A stretch of DNA of 64,000 nucleotides from Pseudoalteromonas apostichopi (GCF_030297135.1 NZ_AP028065.1:3224001-3288000), one strand, 5' to 3'; shown: positions 1-9,846, counted from the first letter of the stretch. The notes: generated by a model from the sequence alone, not told the origin. Numbers and translations: made by a program.

Positions 1-207
1 GATAAGCGCTTACCTCAAGGTGGTTGGGCTGAGCTTGATTTAGATACGGTAAACTATTTACGTAAAACAGTACAACTAGGCCGCGAAACGCAAACTAAGC
101 TGTCGGTTATTCCTGAAAAGCGTAAAGACAAGCGTGCTAAAATTAACCAAATTCGTAAGGCGGTTAAAAAGCACAATCAACGCGCTAAACAAACTAAACG
201 TCGTTAA
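1..207 (+). CDS. C-terminal end of an unidentified protein (partial)
   Basis: An open frame enters from the left edge of the window and stops with TAA at 205-207. Only the last 68 residues are visible. They are strongly basic: the final 30 or so are mostly Lys, Arg, Gln and Asn, ending in KQTKRR. No motif allows identification. A basic tail like this is common at the end of RNA- or DNA-binding proteins, but that is only a guess. The gene converges on ald and is followed by a strong bidirectional terminator, so it is probably the last gene of its transcript. Confidence 0.6.
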   Translation, partial: DKRLPQGGWAELDLDTVNYLRKTVQLGRETQTKLSVIPEKRKDKRAKINQIRKAVKKHNQRAKQTKRR

Positions 208-257
208 TCAATAATATAGCGGTTTGCAGATAAAGCGATTTATTTGCAAACTGGCAT

Positions 258-287
258 AAAAAAAGCAGCGATATCGCTGCTTTTTTT
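258..287. terminator. Bidirectional terminator between the partial gene and ald
   Basis: GCAGCGATATCGCTGC (265-280) is a perfect 16-base palindrome flanked by an A-run on the left and a T-run on the right. It can therefore end transcripts from both converging genes. It lies 15 bases after the ald stop codon. Confidence 0.9.
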
Positions 288-302
288 GTTTCACAATGCT
301 AA

Positions 303-1424
303 TTAAGCATTTTCAACAGCTGTACGTGGGTCAACATATTCCATGTTGAAAGCTTCAGCTACTTCTTTATAAGTAACTTGGCCTTTGATCACGTTTAAGC
401 CTTTTAAGAAGTTTGCATCGTCAAGAAGCGCTTTCTTGTAGCCTTTGTTAGCAAGGTTGATGATGAACGGTAATGTTGCGTTGTTAAGTGCAAACGTCGA
501 AGTACGTGGTACAGCACCTGGCATGTTAGCAACACAGTAGTGAACAACTTCATCAACGATGAAAGTAGGATCAGCATGAGTTGTCGCTTTAGAAGTTGCG
601 ATACAACCACCTTGGTCGATTGCAACGTCAACGATTGCAGAACCAGGTTTCATTGCTTTGATGTGCTCAGCCGTAACTAGTTTAGGCGCTGCAGCACCAG
701 GGATTAATACGCCACCGATCACAAGGTCAGCTTCTAGTACGTGTTTTTCTAACGCGTCAGCTGTAGAGTAGATAGCTTTAACTTTATTACCGAACTGCGC
801 ATCTAATGCACGTAATACATCGATGTTACGGTCAAGAACAACAACATCAGCACCTAGGCCAACAGCCATTTGCGCTGCGCTACGACCAACCATGCCGCCG
901 CCGATAACAACTACTTTAGCTGGCTCAACACCTGGTACACCACCAAGTAACATACCACGGCCGTGGTTTGCTTTTTCAAGCGCTTGTGCACCAGCTTGAA
1001 TAGACATACGACCTGCAACTTCACTCATAGGAGCTAGAAGTGGTAAACCGCCACGTGAATCAGTTACTGTTTCGTAAGCGATACATACTGCGCCACTTTT
1101 AACAAGGTCTTCAGTTTGTGGAAGATCCGGTGCTAAGTGAAGGTAAGTAAATAGAATTTGGTCTTCGCGTAACATAGCACGCTCAACAGCTTGTGGCTCT
1201 TTTACTTTAACGATCATTTCAGCTTTAGCAAAAACGTCTGCTGCTGTTGGTAAAATTTCAGCACCAGCCGCAATATAATCTTCGTTCGTAAAGCCAATGC
1301 CCATACCAGCATCAGTCTCAACAAACACTTGGTGGCCATGGTTTACTAGTTCACGAACACTCGCAGGAACCATACCTACACGGTATTCATGGTTTTTGAT
1401 TTCTTTAGGTACACCAATAATCAT
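303..1424 (-). CDS. ald: Alanine dehydrogenase
   Basis: NAD-dependent L-alanine dehydrogenase, which interconverts alanine with pyruvate and ammonia in the cytoplasm. At 373 residues it has the usual family length. The N-terminus MIIGVPKEIK is typical. Arg15, Lys75 and His96 match the substrate-binding and catalytic positions, the Rossmann loop GGGMVG lies at 175-180, Asp198 follows as the likely ribose-binding acid, and Asp270 is the second catalytic residue. The gene is divergent from an Lrp-type regulator, the standard arrangement for alanine- or leucine-responsive control of ald, so regulation by that neighbour is likely. All expected key residues are intact. Confidence 0.97.
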   Translation of the reverse strand: MIIGVPKEIKNHEYRVGMVPASVRELVNHGHQVFVETDAGMGIGFTNEDYIAAGAEILPTAADVFAKAEMIVKVKEPQAVERAMLREDQILFTYLHLAPDLPQTEDLVKSGAVCIAYETVTDSRGGLPLLAPMSEVAGRMSIQAGAQALEKANHGRGMLLGGVPGVEPAKVVVIGGGMVGRSAAQMAVGLGADVVVLDRNIDVLRALDAQFGNKVKAIYSTADALEKHVLEADLVIGGVLIPGAAAPKLVTAEHIKAMKPGSAIVDVAIDQGGCIATSKATTHADPTFIVDEVVHYCVANMPGAVPRTSTFALNNATLPFIINLANKGYKKALLDDANFLKGLNVIKGQVTYKEVAEAFNMEYVDPRTAVENA

Positions 1425-1566
1425 AGTTTTTCGCCTTAATAGAACGGGATAAAATTTTTGACTATTATATTCATGACTAGCCAGTGTGTCTCACCTTTTT
1501 TTAATGTGCTTCTAGTGATATAATCTAAAAATAACTTAAAAACAGTGCAAAACTCTGGTTTGGCTT
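1425..1566. promoter_or_regulatory. Divergent ald/lrp promoter region
   Basis: This 142-base gap holds a clear extended -10 for lrp (TGATATAAT, with TATAAT at 1519-1524) and, on the minus strand, a TATAAT for ald (plus-strand 1464-1469). Neither has a strong -35, which suits promoters that depend on or are modulated by a regulator such as Lrp. No stronger operator palindrome is evident by eye. Confidence 0.6.
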
Positions 1567-2046
1567 ATGCATCAATTACTCGACAGAATAGACCGTAAAA
1601 TATTAATGGAATTACAGCACGATGGTCGGATCTCTAACGTAGAGCTGGCAAGGCGTGTAGGGCTAAGTGCCACCCCGTGTTTAGAGCGTGTAAAAAAGCT
1701 TGAAAGGGAGGGGTATATACTCGGATATAAAGCGGTAGTAGATCCTGCTAAGCTTGGGCAGGGTTTATCCGTTTATGTAGAAGTGACCATCACCAAAACA
1801 TCACCTGATGTGTTCGAAGAGTTTAACGCCGCTGTTAAAAAGCACGACGAAATTATTGAATGTCACTTGGTGTCGGGTAATTTCGACTTTTTATTAAAAA
1901 CGCGGGTAAATGATATGTCGGAATATCGAAATGTACTAGGCGATATTCTACTAAAACTACCTAATGTCAGTGAAAGCCGAACGTATGTGGTAATGGAAGA
2001 AGTAAAAGGTGAAGAAGGGGTCATTATTCGCCCATATATTGCTTAA
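1567..2046 (+). CDS. lrp: Leucine-responsive regulatory protein Lrp
   Basis: A 159-residue Lrp/AsnC-family transcription factor. It has an N-terminal helix-turn-helix (RISNVELARRVGLSATPCLERV region, about residues 21-42) and a C-terminal RAM ligand-binding domain. The segments ECHLVSGNFDFLLKTRV and RTYVVMEEVK are almost the same as in E. coli Lrp, so this is the global Lrp and not a minor paralogue. No alternative in-frame ATG lies upstream before a stop at 1537, which fixes the start even though the ribosome site is weak. It stands upstream of ftsK as in E. coli, and opposite ald. Confidence 0.95.
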   Translation: MHQLLDRIDRKILMELQHDGRISNVELARRVGLSATPCLERVKKLEREGYILGYKAVVDPAKLGQGLSVYVEVTITKTSPDVFEEFNAAVKKHDEIIECHLVSGNFDFLLKTRVNDMSEYRNVLGDILLKLPNVSESRTYVVMEEVKGEEGVIIRPYIA

Positions 2047-2187
2047 ACTGTTAAAATACACATAGAGTAACAAAAACTTGTTCATTATCAGTCCATCAAG
2101 GCTAAGATAAAGTGCATCAAACGGCATTTCCTGCTAAGGTATTTCACTGCTAATCGATCAGTAAAGAATAATAAGGAATAGGGAGCT

Positions 2188-4680
2188 ATGCGCCTAAATG
2201 GTGTTCAAAGACTGTTAGAAACGGGGCTAATCATCAGCACCTTTGCTGCAGTATTTATTTTATGTGCATTAATCAGTTTTGATCCTGCCGACCCTTCATG
2301 GTCGCAAACCGGTGAATTTGTTAATGTTAAGAATATTACCGGCACTGCGGGGGCCTGGGTTGCAGATATCCTATTACTCACTTTTGGCTGGCTTGCTTAT
2401 TTAGTCCCTGTTGCTATTCAATTATTTGGTTATTTATTGTTTAAACAGCCACATCGTATTTTTCAGCTTGATTACACCACGCTTGCCTTACGTGTCATTG
2501 GCTTTGCGCTGTTTATTACTTCAGCGACTGCCATTAGCAGCATTAACTTCGACGATATTTATAACTTCTCATCTGGTGGGGTAGTAGGGGATGTCATTGC
2601 AACAGCAATGATGCCGACCTTTAATTTTACCGGCACCTCGATTCTATTACTGTGCTTTTTCTTTGCTGGATTAACCCTATTAACGGGAATTTCTTGGGTG
2701 CAATTTGTCGATTTTGTCGGCAAGTGGGTAATGAAATTATTCTACTTTTTACGTGAGCAATTTTCTGCTTGGATGCACCGTGAAAAAGAAGCAGTTAAAG
2801 ATGTCGCCACCACAGAGCCTGACGCCAACTTTGTAGAACCAGAAAACGAGCCAGCTATTAGCTTCAATGATGCTGATGAAGATGAGCCAAAAGCGACCAA
2901 GCAACAGCAAAAGTCTGCTGAAAAAGCAGATGAAGACTTCAAAGGCTTTGATGAGCTTGATGATATTCTTGACCAAGAAATTGGATTCAGTGCTCTTGAT
3001 GATGAATCATTCGATACCGTATCGGCACTTAATGCGCTTGATCAGAGCCCTGTAGTAGAGCAAGAAAAGCCTGTAACAACGGTTGTTTCGCCTGCTCGCC
3101 CAATGCCTAAACCAAAACCTGCGTATCAGCCACCACCAACAGCGAAAGAAAAATTCGAAGCCTTGCTCGAAGAGCAACCGCCTGTAAATCCGTTACCATC
3201 GCTGGATTTATTAGATCGTCCAGATAAAGCGAAAAACCCATTATCACAAGAAGAATTAGATGGTATTTCTCGTTTAGTTGAAACCAAATTACTTGATTTT
3301 AATATTCAAGCTGCGGTTGTGGGTGTATACCCAGGTCCGGTTGTAACGCGTTTTGAGCTTGATTTAGCGCCGGGTATTAAAGTAGCTAAAATCACTGGCT
3401 TAGCTAAAGATTTAGCGCGTTCACTCTCTGCAGTAAGCGTACGTGTTGTAGAAGTTATTCCGGGTAAAACTTATGTTGGTTTAGAGTTACCTAACAAACA
3501 TCGTGAAATCGTGCGTTTAAGTGAAGTTATTAACGCACCTAAATTTGAATCAAACCCATCACCACTGACTATGGTGTTAGGTAAAGACATTGCTGGCGAG
3601 CCAGTGTGTGCTGACCTTGGCAAAATGCCACATTTACTTGTTGCGGGTACAACTGGTTCAGGTAAGTCAGTGGGCGTTAATGTAATGATATTAAGCTTAC
3701 TATACAAATCGGGCCCTGATGATGTTCGTATGATCATGATCGACCCGAAAATGCTTGAACTTTCTGTGTACGAAGGCATCCCACATTTATTATGTGAAGT
3801 TGTTACTGACATGAAAGAAGCAGCCAATGCATTGCGTTGGTGTGTAGGCGAAATGGAACGTCGTTATAAGCTGATGTCGGCACTTGGGGTGCGTAACTTA
3901 AAAGGTTACAACCAAAAAGTGTTGGATGCCAAAGAAGCGGGTCAACCAATTCTAGATCCACTGTTTAAAGATACCGACGGTATGGCCGATGGCCCTGAAG
4001 AGCTAGATAAACTACCAAGTATTGTGGTGGTTATTGACGAATTTGCCGACATGATGATGATCGTGGGTAAAAAAGTGGAAGAGCTGATTGCACGTATCGC
4101 ACAAAAAGCCCGTGCTGCAGGTATTCACTTAGTGTTAGCAACACAACGCCCATCGGTTGACGTTATTACAGGTTTGATTAAAGCGAATATTCCAACACGT
4201 ATGGCGTTCCAAGTTTCAAGTAAAATTGATTCGCGTACCATTTTAGATCAGCAAGGTGCTGAAAACTTACTTGGTATGGGTGACATGCTTTACTTACCGC
4301 CAGGTACTAGTGTACCAGTGCGTGTGCATGGCGCGTTTGTTGACGACCACGAAGTTCATGCGGTCGTAGATGATTGGAAAAAACGTGGCAAACCAAATTA
4401 TATAGATGAAATTTTGAGTGGCGATGCCACAGAAGAAATTCTACTACCAGGAGAAACCAGTGAAGACGGTGATGAAGAGTCAGATCCGCTTTACGATGAA
4501 GCAGTATCATTTGTAATTGAAACCGGCAAAGTGTCGGTATCGAGTGTACAGCGTAAGCTTCGTGTAGGTTATAACCGCGCAGCTCGTTTAGTTGAACAAA
4601 TGGAAACATCAGGCATTGTTAGCGCACCAGGACACAACGGTGCCCGCGAGGTCTTAGTGCCAAATGGTGGAGCAAATTAA
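2188..4680 (+). CDS. ftsK: DNA translocase FtsK
   Basis: Septum-anchored DNA pump that clears and aligns chromosomes at division and activates XerCD at dif. The 830 residues show an N-terminal block of four to five membrane segments (to about residue 190), an acidic Pro/Gln-rich linker (about 200-350) that is short for the family, and a RecA-type motor with Walker A GTTGSGKS at 487-494 and Walker B acids Asp617-Glu618. A C-terminal winged-helix gamma domain (about 765-825) reads the KOPS polarity sequences. The start has a GGGAG ribosome site. lolA begins inside the stop codon, so the two are translationally coupled. Confidence 0.97.
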   Translation: MRLNGVQRLLETGLIISTFAAVFILCALISFDPADPSWSQTGEFVNVKNITGTAGAWVADILLLTFGWLAYLVPVAIQLFGYLLFKQPHRIFQLDYTTLALRVIGFALFITSATAISSINFDDIYNFSSGGVVGDVIATAMMPTFNFTGTSILLLCFFFAGLTLLTGISWVQFVDFVGKWVMKLFYFLREQFSAWMHREKEAVKDVATTEPDANFVEPENEPAISFNDADEDEPKATKQQQKSAEKADEDFKGFDELDDILDQEIGFSALDDESFDTVSALNALDQSPVVEQEKPVTTVVSPARPMPKPKPAYQPPPTAKEKFEALLEEQPPVNPLPSLDLLDRPDKAKNPLSQEELDGISRLVETKLLDFNIQAAVVGVYPGPVVTRFELDLAPGIKVAKITGLAKDLARSLSAVSVRVVEVIPGKTYVGLELPNKHREIVRLSEVINAPKFESNPSPLTMVLGKDIAGEPVCADLGKMPHLLVAGTTGSGKSVGVNVMILSLLYKSGPDDVRMIMIDPKMLELSVYEGIPHLLCEVVTDMKEAANALRWCVGEMERRYKLMSALGVRNLKGYNQKVLDAKEAGQPILDPLFKDTDGMADGPEELDKLPSIVVVIDEFADMMMIVGKKVEELIARIAQKARAAGIHLVLATQRPSVDVITGLIKANIPTRMAFQVSSKIDSRTILDQQGAENLLGMGDMLYLPPGTSVPVRVHGAFVDDHEVHAVVDDWKKRGKPNYIDEILSGDATEEILLPGETSEDGDEESDPLYDEAVSFVIETGKVSVSSVQRKLRVGYNRAARLVEQMETSGIVSAPGHNGAREVLVPNGGAN

Positions 4681-5306
4681 TGAAAAAGATTAAATACCTA
4701 GCCCTAATTGTGGGCTGTTTATTAAGCGGTCAAAGTTTTGCAGACGACAGCGAAGCATTGCAACAACAACTGGCTGCGATTAAAAGTTTTAAAGCAGAGT
4801 TTTCGCAGCAAGTTACCGATTCGCAAGGCGAAGCTATCATGCAAGGTGAAGGGAATATTGCTCTTCAACAACCTATGATGATCCGCTGGCAACAGCAAAG
4901 CCCAGACGATACCTTGTTTGTATCGAATGGCGACAAAACTTATTACTTCGATAGTTTTGCTGAGCAAGTAACGATTATGAATACCCACAGCTTGATTGAT
5001 TCAACACCGTTTGTATTGTTGACCTCTAAAGATCCTGAGCAGTGGGCTAAATACCAAGTTGTGGCAACCGATGCAGGCTTTAGCGTAACACCAAACAAAG
5101 GCGTTGAGAGCCAAGTTGAAAAGTTAGACATTAGCTTTAATGCTAAAGAACAAGGCCTAGCATCACTGACAGTATTAGATACCTCTGGTCAGCAGTCTTT
5201 ATTTACCTTTAAAGATGCTAAAGTAAACGAAGCACTTGCAACTCAAACCTTTGAATTTACCATTCCTGAGGGCGTTGAAGTTGACGACCAAAGCCAAGGT
5301 GATTAA
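4680..5306 (+). CDS. lolA: Outer-membrane lipoprotein carrier protein LolA
   Basis: Periplasmic chaperone that takes mature lipoproteins released by LolCDE across the periplasm to LolB. The 208-residue precursor begins with a Sec signal peptide (MKKIKYLALIVGCLLSGQSFA), and the mature part carries the family's sheet-forming segment IKSFKAEFSQQV. Length and position between ftsK and rarA match E. coli. The ATG overlaps the ftsK stop (TAATG). Confidence 0.95.
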   Translation: MKKIKYLALIVGCLLSGQSFADDSEALQQQLAAIKSFKAEFSQQVTDSQGEAIMQGEGNIALQQPMMIRWQQQSPDDTLFVSNGDKTYYFDSFAEQVTIMNTHSLIDSTPFVLLTSKDPEQWAKYQVVATDAGFSVTPNKGVESQVEKLDISFNAKEQGLASLTVLDTSGQQSLFTFKDAKVNEALATQTFEFTIPEGVEVDDQSQGD

Positions 5307-5309
5307 GGC

Positions 5310-6647
5310 TTGAGTAATCTCGGATTTAATTTTGGTCCTGATGTGCGCCCACTTGCGGCGCGCATGCGACCCGAAACACTCAATGACTACATAGGTCAGC
5401 AGCACCTTTTAAGCCCCGATAAACCTCTTTACCAAGCCATTCTTGCAGGTCGATGCCACAGCCTCATTTTGTGGGGGCCGCCAGGCGTTGGTAAAACTAC
5501 GTTAGCGCAAATTATTGCGAACCATGCCGATGCAAGCCTTATTCAAATGTCGGCGGTCACAGCAGGTGTCAAAGACATTCGTGAAGCGGTAAGCGAAGCA
5601 AAAGCAAATCTTGCAGGGCGAGGACAACGCACCTTACTTTTTGTCGACGAAGTGCATCGCTTTAATAAATCTCAGCAAGATGCATTCTTACCACATATTG
5701 AAGATGGTACTTTTATTTTTGTTGGCGCGACCACCGAAAACCCATCATTTGCACTTAATAACGCAATACTTTCTCGTGCCCGTGTTTATGTATTAAAAGC
5801 ACTTAAGCAAGCCGATTTATTTACTGTGATTGAGCGCGCTTTACGCGAAGACGTTGAGCTAAGCCAAAAACACATTGAAATTGCCGATAACGCCAAACAA
5901 GCACTTTGCCAAGCAAGTGATGGCGATGCTCGTAAAGTGCTTAACTTACTAGAACAAGCTGTTGATTTAACCACTGAGCAGCAGGGCAAATACCATGTTG
6001 ATCAACATGTTTTAAGCCAAGTTCTACCAACTCACTTAGCCAAGTACGACAAAGGCGGCGATGAGTTCTACGACTTAATTTCAGCGTTTCATAAATCGGT
6101 GCGTGGTAGTTCTCCTGATGGCGCCTTATATTGGTACTGCCGAATTTTAGCAGGTGGCGGCGACCCGCTTTATGTGGCTAGGCGTTTATTAGCGATTGCC
6201 ACAGAGGATATCGGCAATGCCGACCCACGTGCAATGGAAGTAGCACTAAATGCATGGGATATTTTTCAACGTGTTGGTCCAAGTGAAGGTGAGCGCGCTA
6301 TAGCTCAGGCCACCATTTACTTAGCCAGCGCACCGAAAAGTAACGCGGTGTATATGGCGTTTAATCAAGCAATGCAAGATGCTAAAAATGAACCGAGTTA
6401 TCCTGTGCCAGAGCATTTACGTAATGCGCCAACAAGTCTAATGAAAGATTTAGGCTATGGTGCAGAGTATCGTTATGCACACAATGAAGAAGGCGCATTT
6501 GCTGCTGGCGAGAAGTATTTCCCAGAAGCAATTCATGATCGTCAGTATTACTTCCCAACAGATCGCGGGCTTGAACAAAAAATAAAACAAAAGCTGGAAT
6601 ATTTAACCCAGCGCAACGAGCAAAGTGATATTAAACGTTATGAATAG
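5310..6647 (+). CDS. rarA: Replication-associated recombination protein RarA (MgsA)
   Basis: AAA+ ATPase of the clamp-loader/RuvB type that acts at stalled replication forks and interacts with SSB. Walker A GPPGVGKT lies at 56-63 and Walker B with Asp113-Glu114 follows in FVDEVHRF, with the sensor segment ATTENPSF after it. At 445 residues it matches E. coli (447). A TTG start is chosen because the resulting MSNLGFNF aligns with the E. coli N-terminus MSNLSLDF and it follows the lolA stop by three bases. The 3' end overlaps the crcB start. Confidence 0.95.
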   Translation: MSNLGFNFGPDVRPLAARMRPETLNDYIGQQHLLSPDKPLYQAILAGRCHSLILWGPPGVGKTTLAQIIANHADASLIQMSAVTAGVKDIREAVSEAKANLAGRGQRTLLFVDEVHRFNKSQQDAFLPHIEDGTFIFVGATTENPSFALNNAILSRARVYVLKALKQADLFTVIERALREDVELSQKHIEIADNAKQALCQASDGDARKVLNLLEQAVDLTTEQQGKYHVDQHVLSQVLPTHLAKYDKGGDEFYDLISAFHKSVRGSSPDGALYWYCRILAGGGDPLYVARRLLAIATEDIGNADPRAMEVALNAWDIFQRVGPSEGERAIAQATIYLASAPKSNAVYMAFNQAMQDAKNEPSYPVPEHLRNAPTSLMKDLGYGAEYRYAHNEEGAFAAGEKYFPEAIHDRQYYFPTDRGLEQKIKQKLEYLTQRNEQSDIKRYE

Positions 6648-7026
6648 TTTGAAACTTTACATGATGATTGCAATGGGTGGTGCTTCTGGGGCGTGTTTGC
6701 GCTATTTTCTTAGCGAAACCATGCTAAAACTGCTCGGTAGGGGATTCCCTTTTGGCACGTTGACAGTTAATATTCTTGGTTCATTGTTAATGGGCATATT
6801 ATACGGCTTGATTGAAAAAGAAATAATCGCTGTTAGCCCCGCTAAAACCTTAATTGGTATTGGCTTTTTAGGTGCATTGACCACCTTTTCAACATTCTCA
6901 ATGGATTCGTTGTTGCTAATGCAACAAGGTCACTTTTTTAAAATGGCCCTCAATATCACCTTAAACGTGGTGGTGTGTATATTTATGGCTTGGCTGGGCC
7001 TTCAGCTGGTAATGCAAAAAGGTTAA
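6640..7026 (+). CDS. crcB: Fluoride ion exporter CrcB/Fluc
   Basis: Small dual-topology fluoride channel of the inner membrane, with four predicted helices in 128 residues. The signature segments are present: GGASGACLRYFLS, FGTLTVNILGSLLMG with the conserved Asn, and GFLGALTTFSTFS, which contains the Phe residues lining the pore. The ATG at 6640 overlaps the last bases of rarA. A GTG 15 bases upstream is also in frame but would add a polar extension unusual for the family. No fluoride riboswitch is visible, since the gene has no leader of its own, so it appears to be carried along in the rarA-serS transcript. Confidence 0.93.
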   Translation: MNSLKLYMMIAMGGASGACLRYFLSETMLKLLGRGFPFGTLTVNILGSLLMGILYGLIEKEIIAVSPAKTLIGIGFLGALTTFSTFSMDSLLLMQQGHFFKMALNITLNVVVCIFMAWLGLQLVMQKG

Positions 7027-7035
7027 AAATCAAAC

Positions 7036-8340
7036 ATGTTAGATTCTAAATATTTACGTCAAGATATCGAACAAGCGGCTGCACGTTTAGCAACACGTGG
7101 TTTCGAACTTGATATTGCAGCGGTAACTGCACTTGAAGAAAAACGCAAAACATTACAAGTAAAAACGCAAGAACTTCAAAGCGAGCGTAATGCAAGTTCC
7201 AAAGCTATCGGCCAAGCAAAAGCGAAAGGCGAGCACGAGAAAGCACAACAGTTGCTTGATTCAGTAAGTACTCTTGGTGACCAACTAGACAGCGTTAAAG
7301 CAGAGCAAGACGCTGTATTAGAAGAGCTTAAGCAAATCGCGCTAGCTATTCCAAACTTACCTGATGAGTCTGTGCCAGTTGGTGAAGACGAAGAGCAAAA
7401 CGTTGAAATTTTAACGTGGGGCACGCCTAAGTCATATGATTTTGAAGTAAAAGATCACGTAGATGTTGGTCAAGACGTAAACGGCCTAGACTTTGAAATG
7501 GGTGTTAAAATCAGTGGCGCACGTTTTACTGTTATGCGCGGCCAAGTGGCCCGTATGCACCGTGCTCTTACTCAGTTTATGCTTGATACGCACACAGAGC
7601 AAAATGGCTACACAGAAATGTATGTGCCTTACCTAGTAAATAGCGCAAGCTTATATGGTACAAGCCAATTACCTAAGTTTGCCGGTGACTTATTCCATAC
7701 ATTAGGTTTAGTGGATGACGACGGTCAGCAACAACCTGGTTTTAGCTTAATTCCAACTGCTGAAGTACCGCTTACAAACAGTGCCCGTGATGAAATCTAC
7801 GACGAAAGCGATTTACCAATTCGCTTAACTGCTCACACACCATGTTTCCGTAGTGAAGCTGGTAGCTATGGTCGTGATACACGTGGTCTTATTCGTCAAC
7901 ACCAATTCGACAAAGTTGAATTAGTACAACTTGTAAAACCAGAAGATTCAATGCAAGCACTAGAAGAACTAACAGGTCACGCTGAGCAAATCTTACAAGC
8001 ATTAGAGCTTCCTTACCGTAAAGTAATTTTATGTACGGGTGATATGGGCTTTGGCGCAGCAAAAACTTACGATTTAGAAGTTTGGTTACCTGCACAAAAC
8101 ACCTATCGTGAAATCTCATCATGTTCAAACATGGTTGATTTCCAAGCGCGTCGTATGCAAGCGCGTTTCCGTCGTCAAGGCGAGAAAAAGCCAGAGTTAC
8201 TACACACACTAAACGGTTCAGGTTTAGCGGTTGGTCGTACACTTGTAGCAATCTTAGAGAACTACCAACAAGCTGACGGCTCGATTGTTGTTCCAGAAGT
8301 ATTACGCCCATATATGGGTGGCTTAGAAGTTATTAAATAA
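7036..8340 (+). CDS. serS: Serine-tRNA ligase
   Basis: Class II aminoacyl-tRNA synthetase that charges serine (and tRNA-Sec). The N-terminal antiparallel coiled-coil arm that grips the long variable arm of tRNA-Ser occupies about residues 25-100. The catalytic core has motif 2 (FRSEAGSYGRDTRGL) and motif 3 (NGSGLAVGRTLVAILEN), with the serine-site segment EISSCSN between them. The 434 residues match the family (E. coli 430). It is the last gene of the ftsK-lolA-rarA-crcB-serS run and is followed by a terminator. Confidence 0.97.
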   Translation: MLDSKYLRQDIEQAAARLATRGFELDIAAVTALEEKRKTLQVKTQELQSERNASSKAIGQAKAKGEHEKAQQLLDSVSTLGDQLDSVKAEQDAVLEELKQIALAIPNLPDESVPVGEDEEQNVEILTWGTPKSYDFEVKDHVDVGQDVNGLDFEMGVKISGARFTVMRGQVARMHRALTQFMLDTHTEQNGYTEMYVPYLVNSASLYGTSQLPKFAGDLFHTLGLVDDDGQQQPGFSLIPTAEVPLTNSARDEIYDESDLPIRLTAHTPCFRSEAGSYGRDTRGLIRQHQFDKVELVQLVKPEDSMQALEELTGHAEQILQALELPYRKVILCTGDMGFGAAKTYDLEVWLPAQNTYREISSCSNMVDFQARRMQARFRRQGEKKPELLHTLNGSGLAVGRTLVAILENYQQADGSIVVPEVLRPYMGGLEVIK

Positions 8341-8360
8341 CTTTAATTATTCTGAGCTTT

Positions 8361-8393
8361 AAAGCCGCATCGGGAAACCATGCGGCTTTTTTG
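8361..8393 (+). terminator. Rho-independent terminator after serS
   Basis: AAAGCCGCAT (8361-8370) pairs with ATGCGGCTTT (8380-8389) across a 9-base loop and runs into a T-tract. It ends the long housekeeping transcript 20 bases past the serS stop. Confidence 0.9.
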
Positions 8394-8500
8394 TTGGCTA
8401 AATTAAATAGAACAAAAGAGAGTAAAGCGATTAAGCTAAAGTCGATCTAAACCTCGACAATCAACGTATTCAAAGCATTAAGTTAATAGTGTGAAGCAAT

Positions 8501-9823
8501 ATGAGTAATAAACAAAAGTCTGTGCCAACATCACGGTTTTCACGCGCTGCTCGGCTTGGTTCTTTAGCTGGTAAAGTCGCGGGTAATATGTTGTTTGAAG
8601 GCACAAAAGCATGGGCTATGGGTAAGCAAACATCACGACAAGCGTTATTGTTACAGCCAAAAAATATTCAACGCTTTGCAGAGCAACTTGCAAACCTGCG
8701 TGGCGCAGCAATGAAATTGGGGCAGCTACTGTCTATGGACAGTGGCGAATTACTTACACCTGAGCTATCTGCAATCTTAGCAAGGCTGCGTGCAGAGGCG
8801 ACAGCTATGCCGCAAAAGCAGCTAGTTAAAGTAATGCGTGAGCATTGGGGCGATGCATGGCTAGAGCACTTATCGCACTTTGAACTCAGACCATTTGCTG
8901 CAGCATCGATAGGGCAAGTGCATATTGCTTACCGAGAATCGGGCGAAAAACTAGCAGTTAAAGTTCAGTACCCAGGTATTGCAAAAGGTATCGCCAGTGA
9001 TGTTGATAACTTAGCTTACCTTCTTAAGCTCAGTGGCTTATTACCCAAAGAGGTAGAAATACAGCCTCTTATCGATGAAGCAAAACAACAGCTTATAAAC
9101 GAAGCTGACTACGAATTAGAAGCTAATTATTTAAAACGCTACAGCGAGTGTTTAAAGGGTGACGACAATTACCTTATTCCAAATGTGGTAGATTCGCTTA
9201 GTTCTTCTCAAGTGTTAGTCATGAGCTTTGTTGAAGGACAAGAGCTAGATGAACTGGCAACCACAGAGCAAGCGCTACGTAATAAAGCGGTTGAACAGTT
9301 ACTAAGCCTATTTTTACGTGAATTATTTAGCTTTAAACTAGTTCAAACAGATCCAAACTTTGCCAACTATCAATATCAAATCGACAATCAACGCTTAGTG
9401 CTTTTAGACTTTGGCGCTACCCGTGAGCTACCTCAGCATATTAGTGATGGCTACTTACAGTTATTATCTGCTGCAATAAATAATGACAGAGCAGGGGTTG
9501 CAACAGCTGCACAGCATATTGGCTATTTTCAACAAGGGCTAGCTCAAGAATATATAGATAATGTTGTCGAGATATTTCTACTTGCCTGCGAGCCACTGCG
9601 CCATCAAGGTGAGTATGATTTTGCAAATAGCGACTTACCAAAACGCATTAAAGAACTCGGCATAAAAATGAGTACAGCCTCTGAGCACTGGCACGCGCCC
9701 CCTGTAGATGCCTTATTTGTTCACAGAAAACTCGCAGGCCTGTTTTTAATCGCTGCAAAGCTAGGCGCAAAAGTGAATGTAAACAGTATTTTTGAAGAGT
9801 TTAAGCGGCAGAAGAGTAGATAA
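8501..9823 (+). CDS. ABC1/UbiB (ADCK-COQ8) family atypical kinase-like protein
   Basis: A 440-residue member of the ABC1 family. The characteristic KxGQ motif is KLGQ at 72-75 in an N-terminal helical extension. The Ala-rich nucleotide loop AAASIGQ at 133-139 replaces the usual Gly-rich loop, followed by the invariant Lys154 in LAVKVQYPG. The catalytic loop reads QTDPNFANY and the metal-binding motif is LLDFGATREL. Family members support ubiquinone synthesis or lipid homeostasis rather than classical protein phosphorylation. There is no C-terminal membrane segment as in E. coli UbiB, and no ubiE/ubiJ neighbours, so this is a paralogue of the soluble COQ8-like type. Its substrate cannot be told from sequence. 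Confidence 0.88.
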   Translation: MSNKQKSVPTSRFSRAARLGSLAGKVAGNMLFEGTKAWAMGKQTSRQALLLQPKNIQRFAEQLANLRGAAMKLGQLLSMDSGELLTPELSAILARLRAEATAMPQKQLVKVMREHWGDAWLEHLSHFELRPFAAASIGQVHIAYRESGEKLAVKVQYPGIAKGIASDVDNLAYLLKLSGLLPKEVEIQPLIDEAKQQLINEADYELEANYLKRYSECLKGDDNYLIPNVVDSLSSSQVLVMSFVEGQELDELATTEQALRNKAVEQLLSLFLRELFSFKLVQTDPNFANYQYQIDNQRLVLLDFGATRELPQHISDGYLQLLSAAINNDRAGVATAAQHIGYFQQGLAQEYIDNVVEIFLLACEPLRHQGEYDFANSDLPKRIKELGIKMSTASEHWHAPPVDALFVHRKLAGLFLIAAKLGAKVNVNSIFEEFKRQKSR

Positions 9824-9846
9824 TATATCAAAGTAGGTTAATCAAA

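Noticed and set aside
6560..6640. Fluoride riboswitch upstream of crcB
   Set aside because: crcB starts inside rarA, and no crcB-motif pseudoknot is apparent there.
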